A DNA stretch of 64,000 bases from Bacillus sp. FJAT-29937 (GCF_001509555.1 NZ_LMAS01000007.1:56969-120968), one strand, 5' to 3'. Numbered from the stretch's first letter, positions 35,682-43,865 are shown. Numbers and translations are program-made. The notes: generated by a model not told the origin, from the sequence alone.

Positions 35682-35842
35682 CTTGTTTGCTCCTTCCTGC
35701 CATACAGATTTTGTAGGACCCAAGCCCATAACATCATATAAAAAGCGTTTAGGAACATCATCGGAAGATTAAATGTTAGAGTATAGATTGCTACTAACAC
35801 TCCCGCATACGCCCACAGAGAAAGAAGAAAAATCCTGTACAT
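35678..35842 (-). CDS. Membrane micropeptide coupled to holA-like gene
   Basis: 54 aa starting MYRIFLLSLWAYAGV with two hydrophobic segments (residues 4-23 and 29-45) and a basic tail ending EQTR. Its TGA overlaps the ATG of the delta-subunit gene. AAGGAGTGG precedes the start, directly behind the leader terminator. It may only serve translational coupling or may anchor a replication factor. Confidence 0.55.
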   Translation of the reverse strand: MYRIFLLSLWAYAGVLVAIYTLTFNLPMMFLNAFYMMLWAWVLQNLYGRKEQTR

Positions 35843-35847
35843 TCACA

Positions 35848-35989
35848 CCACTCCTTAAAAAGTTTTTAAAAAAAGGCAAAAAAAAGCACCTTTTTCAAAT
35901 TGATTTAAAAGAACTACAAAAAAGTAGTTTAAATCACCTTGAAAAAAGTGCTTTTGAATAAAAATAATATTTCGCCTGCGTAGGTGAAA
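35848..35989 (-). promoter_or_regulatory. Attenuator-like leader 2 (ANGC hairpin + long terminator)
   Basis: Transcript order: hairpin TTTC-a-CCT-acgc-AGG-c-GAAA (35989-35970), 14 nt, a long imperfect terminator stem (AAAGCACTTTTTTCAA...TTGAAAAAGGTGCTTT) ending in eight T, then AAAAACTTTTTAAGGAGT and the ATG at 35842. TATAAT about 35 nt upstream of the first hairpin is a possible -10. Confidence 0.6.
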
Positions 35990-36053
35990 CAAAAAAGTAA
36001 AAGGAAATATATAGTTAATTATATATTAGATTATTAAAAAAAGAAACTAACAA

Positions 36054-36087
36054 AACAAAAGGCCTATCAGTGATAAGCCTTTTGTTT
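36054..36087. terminator. Intrinsic terminator
   Basis: AACAAAAGGCcTATCA / TGATAaGCCTTTTGTT, almost perfect, separating the 51-aa gene from leader 2. Confidence 0.8.
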
Positions 36088-36181
36088 AATACTCCGGAAC
36101 AAGTTTTTTAATCTTCAAAGTATAGCGTTTTTCATAAGGTAGTCCTTATTGCAATACAATTTTGTATTGTGACACAAGTAG

Positions 36182-36337
36182 TTAATTAAACATTACAAAT
36201 TCCTTGCCCACAGAAATCAAATCTCCATCTTCATTCGCGACAATGTATCGCTCTTCATTGGTTTCAGGAATTTGTTCTCTTGCTACAACATAACCAGCAA
36301 TTTTCTGTTCATTTATAATAACTACACATTTTTTCAT
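36182..36337 (-). CDS. Small protein, 51 aa
   Basis: ATG with AGGGTGG upstream. Reads MKKCVVIINEQKIAGYVVARE and ends EFVMFN; beta-rich, no family. It follows the methyltransferase and 65-aa genes and ends at the terminator before leader 2. Confidence 0.5.
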   Translation of the reverse strand: MKKCVVIINEQKIAGYVVAREQIPETNEERYIVANEDGDLISVGKEFVMFN

Positions 36338-36398
36338 TTCGCTGCCACCCTAACTATTAATCTTTTAACACTTTAGGTGTCTTAAAAGAACGATAATT

Positions 36399-36596
36399 TT
36401 AATAATCTCTTATCAACATTGATTTCATTCGTTCTTTAATATAAATAAGAAGGAAATTGCTGTTTATACCTGTTTCTGACTCAATATTCTGCTCAATCAA
36501 TTGCTGCCATTTATCTAAAAAAGCATTTAACTTTTTAAATGATAGGTTTAGTAACATAATGAGCTTTTCTGCTATTTGTAATAGATTAGCTGTCAT
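36399..36596 (-). CDS. Hypothetical 65-aa helical protein
   Basis: The ATG lies within the last codons of the methyltransferase gene (11-nt overlap), with AAGGAG 8 nt upstream. All-helical (LLQIAEKLIMLLNLSFKKLNAFLDKWQQLIE pattern). Translationally coupled to the methyltransferase, so it may be an accessory factor. No family. Confidence 0.5.
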   Translation of the reverse strand: MTANLLQIAEKLIMLLNLSFKKLNAFLDKWQQLIEQNIESETGINSNFLLIYIKERMKSMLIRDY

Positions 36597-38190
36597 AATC
36601 AACTTCTCCTTGTACTTCCGCATATTCGTTTTCGTTATAAGGGGTTACCCATATTTCCTCTCCAGACATTAACCATTCACCAGACTCATTTGCAAGCAAT
36701 GTTCTTAACATGGTATCAGCAATGGCTTGAGCCGCTGCTGGAGGCACCATGTTGCCAATTCGCTCTCTAAATCTAGCATCACTGTTTCCTGCTAGTTTAA
36801 GTGGTTCTCCAGAGTAGAGAGTTAGAGGTAAACTTTGCAAAACACCTAATTCTAGTGTTGTTAGAGGTCTGTGCCATGTTCCATCTTCAGCAATAATAAT
36901 AAATACCCCTTGTTGAGTTTCTTCTGGAATTCGCGGGTCAGCTACAGCTGCAGAACCAGCATGGATATCCCCCGCTCCAATTACAGTTTTACTTGGCTCA
37001 TCCCATTTTTGAACACCCATTGTTCCAGCACGTGGGCTACAAGTTAACCGTGGATCTTCAATACTTTGTGCACCCGCCTGAATGTCTTGAGTACCTGTTA
37101 CTGTTGTAGCTTGGCCGTCCCATTTAAGAACTTGCCATTTGTTTGTATACCTACCCTTTTGATGATCTAGCCTTGGATCTGCGATACATGGTGCTCCATT
37201 ATTAGGACGCATAGCACCGGTAACTGTTTTACCCGTGTCATCCCATTTTTGTACCCTATAAATTGCGTGATGAGTATCACTTTTGAATCCTGTGCTTGGG
37301 TTTGATACTTTAACAGATAGGGGCCCAGGTGATTGAGTGATGATGTATTTTTCCCAATCACAATTCTCTAAGTCTCTCCAATCCCCTCCTGCTGGAATCA
37401 GCGCAAGACGAACCCAAGTTTTCCATTGAAGATTTGGTAATTGATGAAGTTTCCCGTATTTTCCTTGACCAGGGAGCGGCAAATTACCTAATACTTCACC
37501 AATACTTTTAAGTTTTAATGTGGGTGGCTTATATACAAATGCATCTAATTTTGCGGGATTCCTTGCAATCATTAAATATCTCTTTCTCTTTTGTGCCAAG
37601 CCTCCAATTTCTCCACAATCATGATAGTTATTTCTATCATCGTTTATGGCATATCCAAACAATTCAAGTTGTTGTTTAATTTGTTCTAGTAGGTGCTTCC
37701 CACGAGTCGTAATTCGTGGTACATTTTCTAGTAGAATAAGTGCTGGAAGATTATCCGAGTAAGCCTCTAAAATAAGCTGTATACTTCGAACAGTTAACTT
37801 GTTCAAGGCTTGGTACTTTTGAGTTTTTGCTGAAGCTTCAGGTAGTAAACCTGAAAAACCTTTGCAGGGAGGACTCGTAAAAATAACGTCAGGAATATCT
37901 CCCACAATTTTTCTAAGTTTCCCTGGAGTTATCTCCTCCCAACTTTCTGGTGGTTGTTTTCCATGAAATTGAATGTATTGTTCCCGACTAAATAGGTCTA
38001 AATTTTCTGCTCTATTGCCTGTTAAGTTTTGATAATCTTCACAGGCTTCAGGATCTACATCAATCCCACATATATTTTCAAATTTACCTTGAATCCCTCT
38101 ATAATTTTCCTGTGCATTTGCAAATCCTATACTGCCTCCTCCAATTCCGCAGAAAAGGTGAAGAACCTTGTATGTTTTTTCCATAATCAT
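36586..38190 (-). CDS. C5-cytosine DNA methyltransferase with triple repeat
   Basis: Motif I FCGIGGGSIGF, motif IV SPPCKGFSGL (catalytic Cys), motif VI ENVPRI, motif VIII QKRKRYLMIA, and a late motif IX/X region (LAGNSDARFRERIGNMVPPA). Between VIII and IX lie three related units of about 40 residues, each with a KWD-x4-TVTG/IG core and ending in DPRL/I. No cognate restriction gene is adjacent, so this is an orphan, phage/plasmid-style enzyme, possibly for protection from host restriction. AAGGAGT precedes the ATG. Confidence 0.9.
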   Translation of the reverse strand: MIMEKTYKVLHLFCGIGGGSIGFANAQENYRGIQGKFENICGIDVDPEACEDYQNLTGNRAENLDLFSREQYIQFHGKQPPESWEEITPGKLRKIVGDIPDVIFTSPPCKGFSGLLPEASAKTQKYQALNKLTVRSIQLILEAYSDNLPALILLENVPRITTRGKHLLEQIKQQLELFGYAINDDRNNYHDCGEIGGLAQKRKRYLMIARNPAKLDAFVYKPPTLKLKSIGEVLGNLPLPGQGKYGKLHQLPNLQWKTWVRLALIPAGGDWRDLENCDWEKYIITQSPGPLSVKVSNPSTGFKSDTHHAIYRVQKWDDTGKTVTGAMRPNNGAPCIADPRLDHQKGRYTNKWQVLKWDGQATTVTGTQDIQAGAQSIEDPRLTCSPRAGTMGVQKWDEPSKTVIGAGDIHAGSAAVADPRIPEETQQGVFIIIAEDGTWHRPLTTLELGVLQSLPLTLYSGEPLKLAGNSDARFRERIGNMVPPAAAQAIADTMLRTLLANESGEWLMSGEEIWVTPYNENEYAEVQGEVDYDS

Positions 38191-38193
38191 TTA

Positions 38194-38243
38194 CACTCCT
38201 TAAAAAGTTTTCAAATAAAAAAACAGCAAGATATACCTGCTGC
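38194..38243 (-). promoter_or_regulatory. Terminator hairpin 30 nt before the methyltransferase start
   Basis: CAGCA-N9-TGCTG followed by seven T, then AAAACTTTTTAAGGAGTG and the ATG. There is no promoter-sized gap, so methyltransferase expression needs read-through from the upstream 58-aa gene. Confidence 0.6.
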
Positions 38244-38279
38244 TTGTTAACTATCAATTTTATGATTTTTTAACCCTTA

Positions 38280-38456
38280 CTAAAATTTGTCGCTAAGAAA
38301 AACATAAATTTTAATTAGTGACCAAGCAGTAAAGATCAGACTGGCTATAGTTGCTACTATATTTTTCACTACCTTCAGTACAAAGACTAAAGCGACTACT
38401 CCTAGAATAAATAACCATGTTGACGATGTAGTTAATAAGGATATTAATAAATCCAT
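38280..38456 (-). CDS. Membrane micropeptide, 58 aa
   Basis: ATG with AAAGGAG upstream. Two hydrophobic segments (WLFILGVVALVFVLKVV; IVATIASLIFTAWSLIKIYVF). It lies between the zinc micropeptide and the methyltransferase in one transcript. Unknown; phage-holin-like size but no supporting context. Confidence 0.55.
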   Translation of the reverse strand: MDLLISLLTTSSTWLFILGVVALVFVLKVVKNIVATIASLIFTAWSLIKIYVFLSDKF

Positions 38457-38515
38457 ATTGAATTCTCCTTTTTCATATTAGTTTTTTATGAAATTGAATA
38501 TCCAACAAACTGATT

Positions 38516-38635
38516 TAACGGTTTGCTGGTGCAGTTATTACAGATTTGAAGCAGCTCTTGAGTGAGATCTGAGATTTTTTCATCCTCACTTACCTCTCGA
38601 CCGCATCCGCAACAACTAAATTTAATTTTTTTCAT
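38516..38635 (-). CDS. Zinc-binding micropeptide, 39 aa
   Basis: MKKIKFSCCGCGREV...LQICNNCTSKR: Cys pairs CCGC and CNNC about 22 residues apart fit a minimal zinc ribbon. AAGGAGTGG lies 8 nt before the ATG. First gene after leader 3. The start and Cys spacing are clear; the function is unknown. Confidence 0.6.
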
Positions 38636-38643
38636 AACAAATT

Positions 38644-38850
38644 CCACTCCTTAAAAAGTTTTTAAAAGTGTTTTAAACGAAAAAAAACACTTTCTCCAAT
38701 GAATAATGTCAAAAAGACAGATTTCTGCCTTATGGCGATTATTCACTCGAAAAAGTGTTTTTATATAGAATACCCTAATCCCGCTTGGGTTTAGATTTGA
38801 ATAAATTAGTAATATAGAATAATCTTACCTTTAATTTCTATATTTCTCAA
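38644..38850 (-). promoter_or_regulatory. Attenuator-like leader 3 with promoter
   Basis: Promoter TTGAGA - 17 nt - TAAGAT (38850-38822). Then the hairpin CTAA-a-CCC-aagc-GGG-a-TTAG (38794-38775), 13 nt, a long terminator stem (AACACTTTtTC...GAgAAAGTGTT) with eight T, and AAAAACTTTTTAAGGAGTGG before the ATG at 38635. This is the clearest case of a promoter firing into a hairpin-plus-terminator leader. Confidence 0.65.
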
Positions 38851-38862
38851 TACCATAATTTA

Positions 38863-38888
38863 AAAAAGGCCTGTTAATTCGGCCCTTT
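38863..38888 (-). terminator. Intrinsic terminator
   Basis: GGGCC / GGCCT stem with a 9-nt loop and TTTTTT on the minus strand; 3' end of the 38923 gene. Confidence 0.7.
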
Positions 38889-38922
38889 TCATTATTGTTC
38901 CTTCTGGACTAAACTATTCAAT

Positions 38923-39741
38923 TTACCTCAGAAAATCTAAATAACTATTTGATTTGATAGCCATTTCAACTGCGCGGCCATTATAGTCATTTTTCTTTAA
39001 GAATCCATAAGCTAGTATCTTTTTATTTTCTAATTGTCCTTTACTAAAAGTAAAATGAGGAAAGTATTTTTCAAATACAACTAAAGAAAACTTTTTTTCG
39101 GTGTGAAAGGAAATGAAATAGACCTTTTCCCTTTTTATGAATTGTTTGATAGTCCCATAAACAAAATAAGGAACGGTATCATGCAATTGATTTTTCCATA
39201 AAAGATCAAAGGCTTCTTCAGGTGTAATAATAAGTTCAGTTAATGGTATTTTCTTTCCTTTAATCGTTAACATTACGGATGCCAGTAAATCAGGCTGATT
39301 TAACTCGATTAGTTTAACAATAGCCTTTAATGAAGAAATACTACTAGTTGTTGAGCTGTTTCCTTTTACCACTACTTTCGTAGGATCAAAAGGCTTTTGT
39401 TCCCTATCGACAGACCGGGGCTCGTAATCGGGGTCAATTCGATTCAAATTTAGTCTTATCATGACAGGGGGTATGTTTTTTTCTATAAATTCTGTTTGTA
39501 ATTCTTGCACCTTGTTAAGGGATTCTTCAAATGTTAGGGGGCGTGCAAAAGCGCAAGCTTCATGATGTATGGAATCCCCTTTACCGGTTGTTTTAAAGTA
39601 TGAGGATGTGTTTTCCGTTGCAGATACATATACAAGAGGTGAGTTGCATTTTTTATCGATACAATATATATTACCGTGCTTTTCCAATTGATATTCGTGT
39701 GCTTTAATGATCCTCCCTTGGTGATTTCTTGCACTATTCAT
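38923..39741 (-). CDS. Hypothetical protein with possible zinc site, 272 aa
   Basis: ATG at 39741 follows AAAGGAGG. Near the N-terminus, IYCIDKKCNSPLVYV and SIHHEACAFA give a Cys-Cys-His-Cys set, somewhat like the N-terminal finger of CoiA-like proteins but not clearly that family. The C-terminal half is mixed alpha/beta. It follows a tiny XRE-like regulator gene. No confident function. Confidence 0.5.
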   Translation of the reverse strand: MNSARNHQGRIIKAHEYQLEKHGNIYCIDKKCNSPLVYVSATENTSSYFKTTGKGDSIHHEACAFARPLTFEESLNKVQELQTEFIEKNIPPVMIRLNLNRIDPDYEPRSVDREQKPFDPTKVVVKGNSSTTSSISSLKAIVKLIELNQPDLLASVMLTIKGKKIPLTELIITPEEAFDLLWKNQLHDTVPYFVYGTIKQFIKREKVYFISFHTEKKFSLVVFEKYFPHFTFSKGQLENKKILAYGFLKKNDYNGRAVEMAIKSNSYLDFLR

Positions 39742-39755
39742 TCCGTAGTTACCTC

Positions 39756-39792
39756 CTTTCAATAACCAAAACACCTTAAGATGTCTTGGTTA
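39756..39792 (-). promoter_or_regulatory. Hairpin overlapping the ribosome binding site region
   Basis: AATAACCAAgACA / TGTtTTGGTTATT stem that starts inside the stop of the XRE-like gene and ends just before GAAAGGAGG. It lacks a T-run, so translational control or transcript processing is more likely than termination. Confidence 0.45.
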
Positions 39793-39960
39793 TTGAATGC
39801 TTGAATAATAATTTTTAATTTTTATTAAATCCTCTTCTTTGTAGCTAAATCCATTTTCTATTTTAAAAATGGTACTGGGTAATAAATTACATGCATTGCC
39901 TACCTCGATTAGCAGCAAATTCCTATTTTTTCTTATTTCTTTTAAAGTTGCTGATTTCAT
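39790..39960 (-). CDS. Small XRE/Cro-like HTH protein, 56 aa
   Basis: Reads MKSATLKEIRKNRNLLLIEVGNA...PSTIFKIENGFSY: the LKEIRKxRNLxxxEVxxA..xxSTIFKIExG pattern is a Cro/C1-type helix-turn-helix lacking the last helix. GGAGGGGG precedes the ATG. It lies 22 nt after the T-run of a terminator. Possible autoregulator of the following gene. Confidence 0.65.
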   Translation of the reverse strand: MKSATLKEIRKNRNLLLIEVGNACNLLPSTIFKIENGFSYKEEDLIKIKNYYSSIQ

Positions 39961-39980
39961 TTGGTTCCCCCTCCTTCCAT

Positions 39981-40034
39981 AAAAAAAGGAAACACCAAAC
40001 TAATCCTTTAATAAAGGTTAGCGGTGCTTCCGCG
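39981..40034 (-). terminator. Terminator with overlapping AAGCA-loop hairpin
   Basis: GGAAGCACC / GGTGtTTCC stem with inner CCTTT / AAAGG pairing and seven T on the minus strand. Upstream GCGG can pair with CCGC to make a hairpin with loop AAGCA that competes with the terminator 5' arm. It precedes the XRE-like start by 22 nt. Confidence 0.6.
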
Positions 40035-40085
40035 TTTTGTTAAAATATTTTATTAATCATATATTACCATATTTATTGTAATAAC

Positions 40086-41015
40086 TTAGTGTTTTTTGTT
40101 AATAATTTTTAATTTACTGTTCTCTTCCTGTAACTTTTCAATTTTTTCGTATAATTCCTTTGTATCCGCTCTAAATTGCGAGTAAAGAAGCTCCCTTAAC
40201 TCACGTTCAATTACTAACACAGCTTTTTCTTTTGCAAGCTCAGCTTCATTTTGTATCCGAGCAATCTTTAAATCAAATTCGGCATCTTTCTGTTTCATTT
40301 CAGTCTCAAGGGAAGTTATTCTCTCTTTTAGGCTTTTATTCTCTTCATTAATAGGTTCCGACTTCTTTAGTTCTTCAATAAAATTAACAATTTGCTGATT
40401 TAATCGGTCCTTTTCTTCTTTATGATGTTTCCTTAATTCTTCTTGATCTTTAAATGTTTTCGCACGTTCTTCAGAAAACTCATTTCGTAATTTACTAATT
40501 TCAAGTTCGTTTTTTTCCTTATCTTCTTCAAGGCTTTTAATGCTTTTTCTTAATTGTTCCTCTAGCTTGTCGAATCCATCTATTTTGTTTTGAAGCTGGA
40601 TAATATGATTATTGGCATCTTGAAGTTGGTCATGACTGTTTTGTAGCTGATTTTCAACATGTTGAACGTCACTTTTAAGATTTTTAATTTGTTCTTCATA
40701 TTCTTTTTCTTTTGCGGAGCTTAAATTTATCCAGTTATTCTTTTCTACTGCGACACGATTCATCTGAGAAATAAATAAGGACGTAATGGAATTAGTTGCA
40801 TCTTTTAGTGCAGCAAGGTCACTACTAAAGTGTCTTCGTAAATCTGCAGGTACACCGTTTTTTTCAAGCACTAGTTCATTTGTTGATATTTGATTAATGA
40901 CATCTTCGAACCATTCTCCAGGTTGTTTGCCAGATTCATTTATTATCTGTTCAACAGTGTTGTTTAAACTAATAGGGACTCGAAATGATCTTACTTTATC
41001 TTTTTTTTCCTCCAT
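40086..41015 (-). CDS. KfrA-like coiled-coil DNA-binding protein
   Basis: The first 45 residues (VRSFRVPISLNNTVEQIINESGKQPGEWFEDVI pattern) look like a ribbon-helix-helix or similar DNA-binding head. From about residue 100 to the end is one long coiled coil. A DNA-binding head plus coiled-coil tail is the layout of KfrA and related plasmid segregation accessory or nucoid-like proteins. AAAGGAT precedes the ATG. Its upstream region has repeated TGTTTACATG motifs, consistent with autorepression. The assignment is by architecture, not by sequence match. Confidence 0.55.
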   Translation of the reverse strand: MEEKKDKVRSFRVPISLNNTVEQIINESGKQPGEWFEDVINQISTNELVLEKNGVPADLRRHFSSDLAALKDATNSITSLFISQMNRVAVEKNNWINLSSAKEKEYEEQIKNLKSDVQHVENQLQNSHDQLQDANNHIIQLQNKIDGFDKLEEQLRKSIKSLEEDKEKNELEISKLRNEFSEERAKTFKDQEELRKHHKEEKDRLNQQIVNFIEELKKSEPINEENKSLKERITSLETEMKQKDAEFDLKIARIQNEAELAKEKAVLVIERELRELLYSQFRADTKELYEKIEKLQEENSKLKIINKKH

Positions 41016-41043
41016 GGGATCACATCCTTTATTAAAATTTTAC

Positions 41044-41112
41044 GTAAACATAAAAACAGTATTGTTTACATGAAAAACCCACTCGCTACAAGGTGTTGAC
41101 AATGTTTACATG
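41044..41112. promoter_or_regulatory. TGTTTACATG operator-like repeats
   Basis: TGTTTACATG occurs at 41063 and 41103, and an inverted GTAAACA at 41044, forming an interrupted palindrome with the first. TTGACA near 41096 is a possible -35. Placed between the divergent coiled-coil genes. Confidence 0.5.
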
Positions 41113-41183
41113 TATATAAAAATCAAAAAATAATCCTATTTGCTGAAAGTTTATTTTAATTATATTTTGTCAATAATGGGTAA

Positions 41184-41202
41184 CGGTTAACTTGGTTAAC
41201 CG
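41184..41202. promoter_or_regulatory. Perfect palindrome CGGTTAAC-TTG-GTTAACCG
   Basis: 8-bp arms around 3 nt, 21 nt before the plus-strand coiled-coil gene. A typical dimeric repressor operator in form. Confidence 0.55.
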
Positions 41203-41223
41203 GTTTTAAAATTATAAAGGGAA

Positions 41224-41658
41224 ATGAAAGGTATGTCTGTAACATTGGGGCAAAAAGTGGAACTGGAAGTTCGTGATAATTATAATAAACTAATAGATCA
41301 GTATCAAGCGGATGGAAGAATTTTTAAAAAAGGTGAACTGTTCGGGACCGTCTATAACGACCATCTTGAGGTTGAAAAAAAGAGGCAGTTTTTAAATTCT
41401 TGTAGTGATAATTCGCAGGAAATCAGCAGCTATTTAACTAGAATTTTTGATTTGTTGGTACAAGGAGTAGAACAACTTAAAAATAGAATGATATTGGTAC
41501 AAAAACAACTTTATGAAGAATTGGCTTTACGGGATATTCGAATAAAAGAGCTGGAAACTACTATACGTATACAAAAAGAGCAACTGCAAGAGAAAATCAT
41601 AGAAAATAATGACTTGAGGAAAGGTTTAGAAAGAATGATGAAAAAAACAAAGTTATGA
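41224..41658 (+). CDS. Coiled-coil protein, 144 aa
   Basis: Divergent from the KfrA-like gene. The N-terminal 60 residues are mixed, then QGVEQLKNRMILVQKQLYEELALRD and onward are heptad-patterned. Two ATGs are possible (41224, 41233); AAAGGG is nearest the first. The shared operator region suggests that the two coiled-coil proteins work together, perhaps in segregation (inference). Confidence 0.55.
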   Translation: MKGMSVTLGQKVELEVRDNYNKLIDQYQADGRIFKKGELFGTVYNDHLEVEKKRQFLNSCSDNSQEISSYLTRIFDLLVQGVEQLKNRMILVQKQLYEELALRDIRIKELETTIRIQKEQLQEKIIENNDLRKGLERMMKKTKL

Positions 41659-41834
41659 AAAGAGAAAATCAGAGACCAATAGCCAAAAAGATTTATTAAC
41701 GATAGCAGCAGCTATTTGTCTCTATCGTAACTATACTTCTCTTATAAATGAACATGCTAACGTATTAAATGCTAAATAATGTTACATTACTTTGTTTAAC
41801 AAACTTTATGTAGCTGTAATTATTAAGTCAATAA

Positions 41835-42032
41835 TTATGTTAAATCAAATAAATAAACTGTTATTATAATGGCTATGAAAGATGTAATTATCATCGATAC
41901 TGTACCGGTAATAATCTTTTTCTTCTTTTCTAAAGGCATCGCAATTCGGGATATTAGCAAATAAAGATAAGTAGCAGCTCCCATTGAAACTAAAACAAAG
42001 ATAATAAAAATATTTAAAATCAAAGCATACAC
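41835..42032 (-). CDS. Small two-TM membrane protein, 65 aa
   Basis: GTG start after TTAGGGT. Two membrane segments (residues 3-28 and 40-62) separated by a basic loop EKKKK. No family. Confidence 0.45.
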   Translation of the reverse strand: MYALILNIFIIFVLVSMGAATYLYLLISRIAMPLEKKKKIITGTVSMIITSFIAIIITVYLFDLT

Positions 42033-42083
42033 ACCCTAAGTAAAATATCTATCATTTTGAATCATTAAAGTTTAGTTACGCTT

Positions 42084-42269
42084 TTACGTCATATCTGCAG
42101 ATTTCAAAGTTCGTTTTGCTTTGTTGAATTCCGCTCTGAATCGATCCAAAACCCATTCTCTTTCATACTGGTTTTCATCTGCAACTTCATCAAAAATCAG
42201 GAATACCTCTTCTACAAGTTCAGCAATCCGTTTCATTGCTTGTTTATAGAGCATTTCATCTTCCGTCAA
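42084..42269 (-). CDS. Small acidic helical protein, 61 aa
   Basis: TTG start after AAGGGGCG. Helical throughout (KRIAELVEEVFLIFDEV; EWVLDRFRAEFNKAKR). No family recognised. Confidence 0.5.
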   Translation of the reverse strand: MTEDEMLYKQAMKRIAELVEEVFLIFDEVADENQYEREWVLDRFRAEFNKAKRTLKSADMT

Positions 42270-42323
42270 GCTATCGCCCCTTTCTGCAAAATATGAGTCT
42301 AGTAAACTCTTTGCTTAATGTGT

Positions 42324-42413
42324 TCATCTAACTTTTTCTGATATATAAAATGATATAAATGCAATTGCAGCACCAATAAAAATACCAATGACCATTCCAT
42401 GATAAAATGTCAT
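42324..42413 (-). CDS. Membrane micropeptide, 29 aa
   Basis: AAGGAG lies 7 nt before the ATG; one membrane helix (MVIGIFIGAAIAFISFYI). Very short, supported mainly by the binding site and composition. Confidence 0.35.
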   Translation of the reverse strand: MTFYHGMVIGIFIGAAIAFISFYISEKVR

Positions 42414-42527
42414 TTAAAAAACTCCTTAATCGAACTATTGCTTATTAAATAGATGTTCTACTCATCTATCCACACTTTATTTGGGCGAAGGTGATCATTT
42501 TATTTCATATAATCTTCGTACTACGAA

Positions 42528-42707
42528 TTATTTATTTCCTTTTTTCACAAACTCTTTCATTTTTTCAATCAGTTTTATGGCGAATTCTTTTTCAATTTTT
42601 TCTTTTTGATTCTTTGGTTTAATTTCGGATACTCCTTCTAAATAACCAAGGGAAAACATGAATATATCAGATTTTTCTTTTTCATTAAGTTCATTATCCC
42701 AATTCAA
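42528..42707 (-). CDS. Small helical protein, 59 aa
   Basis: TTG start with AAGGAGT 7 nt upstream; reads MNWDNELNEKEKSDIF and ends KEFVKKGNK. Charged and helical; no family. Confidence 0.45.
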   Translation of the reverse strand: MNWDNELNEKEKSDIFMFSLGYLEGVSEIKPKNQKEKIEKEFAIKLIEKMKEFVKKGNK

Positions 42708-42784
42708 TTTTCAACACTCCTTATTTCGTAGTTTGGGTCGAAAAGTCATTTTATAACCAGACATTCAACTAGTTGCAACTCAAT

Positions 42785-43138
42785 TTAATCAGAGCTGCTG
42801 CTACCTGAATCGCTGGAATCACTGGAACTATATGAGCTAAAACTGCTAATTGGTGAACTATAATCATTGTTATTACTATAATCGTTGACGCTATTATATT
42901 TAGTTGCGTTTGTTTCAATACTACTGTTTATTTCTTCGCTGTCTTTTAATTTTTTATGTCCACTTAAATCACTAGCAGTATCCCAATAATCATAAGAGTC
43001 ATTTGCATTAAGTTTTTTTGCAGTTGAAGTAGTATTACGTTTATGTCTTCTATTAGAATTATCGTTAAAAAATTTTGATAACATGATAAAAGGTAATACT
43101 AGCATGACTATCCCTAGTAATAATAAAATCATTTCCAT
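42785..43138 (-). CDS. Single-TM protein with Ser/Asp-rich tail
   Basis: Membrane segment at residues 3-22, then a Lys/Arg stretch and a low-complexity tail dominated by Ser, Asn and Asp (ends SSDSSDSGSSSSD). GAGAGGG precedes the ATG. Low-complexity tail of unknown function. Confidence 0.5.
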   Translation of the reverse strand: MEMILLLLGIVMLVLPFIMLSKFFNDNSNRRHKRNTTSTAKKLNANDSYDYWDTASDLSGHKKLKDSEEINSSIETNATKYNSVNDYSNNNDYSSPISSFSSYSSSDSSDSGSSSSD

Positions 43139-43369
43139 AATTTAACCCTCTCTTTCATAATTAATACACCCTTTTTTCATATCAACGGAGAATGCTTTTC
43201 TTATGCCTACTGCTTCATCTTTTCTAATTGTGTTACTAATTCATGTATTATTATTACCTACATCTTGCTCCTTAAAGCCATTAAAGAACTAAAATAGAAT
43301 AAGATATGTTCCAAGAGTAGCAAAAATTGATAAAAATAGAGCAAGCAACACACCTTTGATACTCTTTTT

Positions 43370-43477
43370 TTAAATTGCTGGTATGCCAAAAACTAATGCT
43401 GAAATTAAAAACAAAAAGATTAAAAGAATTCCTGGCTCAGCAGTAGTAGGGATCAAATTGATTTTATCTATTAGCAT
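43370..43477 (-). CDS. Membrane micropeptide, 35 aa
   Basis: GGAGAG upstream of ATG; one membrane helix (GILLIFLFLISALVFGI). Downstream, about 43200-43330, are further short hydrophobic fragments without starts. Confidence 0.35.
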   Translation of the reverse strand: MLIDKINLIPTTAEPGILLIFLFLISALVFGIPAI

Positions 43478-43533
43478 ATTTCTCTCCTTACTTATGATCT
43501 CTTACTAGAGAACGGATTTGAGTTTAACCGCTT

Positions 43534-43836
43534 CTAAATACCACGAAGGGGTGAAGTTAAGAACATTCTCTTTTTGAATGGTGTGTATAATGATTCATCT
43601 TGATGATGTAACGGGAAAAATTTATGTGAAAATCTAAATACCTTGCCTTGGGCGTATACAATCCAATTCCAGTCAATTGAAATAATGTTAGAATACTCAC
43701 AGATTTTCTTGATGACTTCTTCAGTTTGTTGTTTGCTAGGTTGTCTTGATCCCAGATCAAAAAGATGAATGTGATTTGACCTTGGATCAATGTGGATTTC
43801 AAATTTGTTAACGAGCTCAAGGGGTAAATTTATCAT
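43534..43836 (-). CDS. Hypothetical 100-aa protein
   Basis: AAGGAG 5 nt before the ATG. Mixed alpha/beta, soluble (KFEIHIDPRSNHIHLFDLG; SIDWNWIVYAQGKVFRF). The overlapping alternative frame is a shadow. No family. Confidence 0.5.
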   Translation of the reverse strand: MINLPLELVNKFEIHIDPRSNHIHLFDLGSRQPSKQQTEEVIKKICEYSNIISIDWNWIVYAQGKVFRFSHKFFPLHHQDESLYTPFKKRMFLTSPLRGI

Positions 43837-43865
43837 TATTTCTCCTTTTTACATTTTCTTCTTTA

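Noticed and set aside
43557..43820. 87-aa minus-strand frame
   Set aside because: Overlaps the better-supported 100-aa gene in another frame and lacks a binding site.
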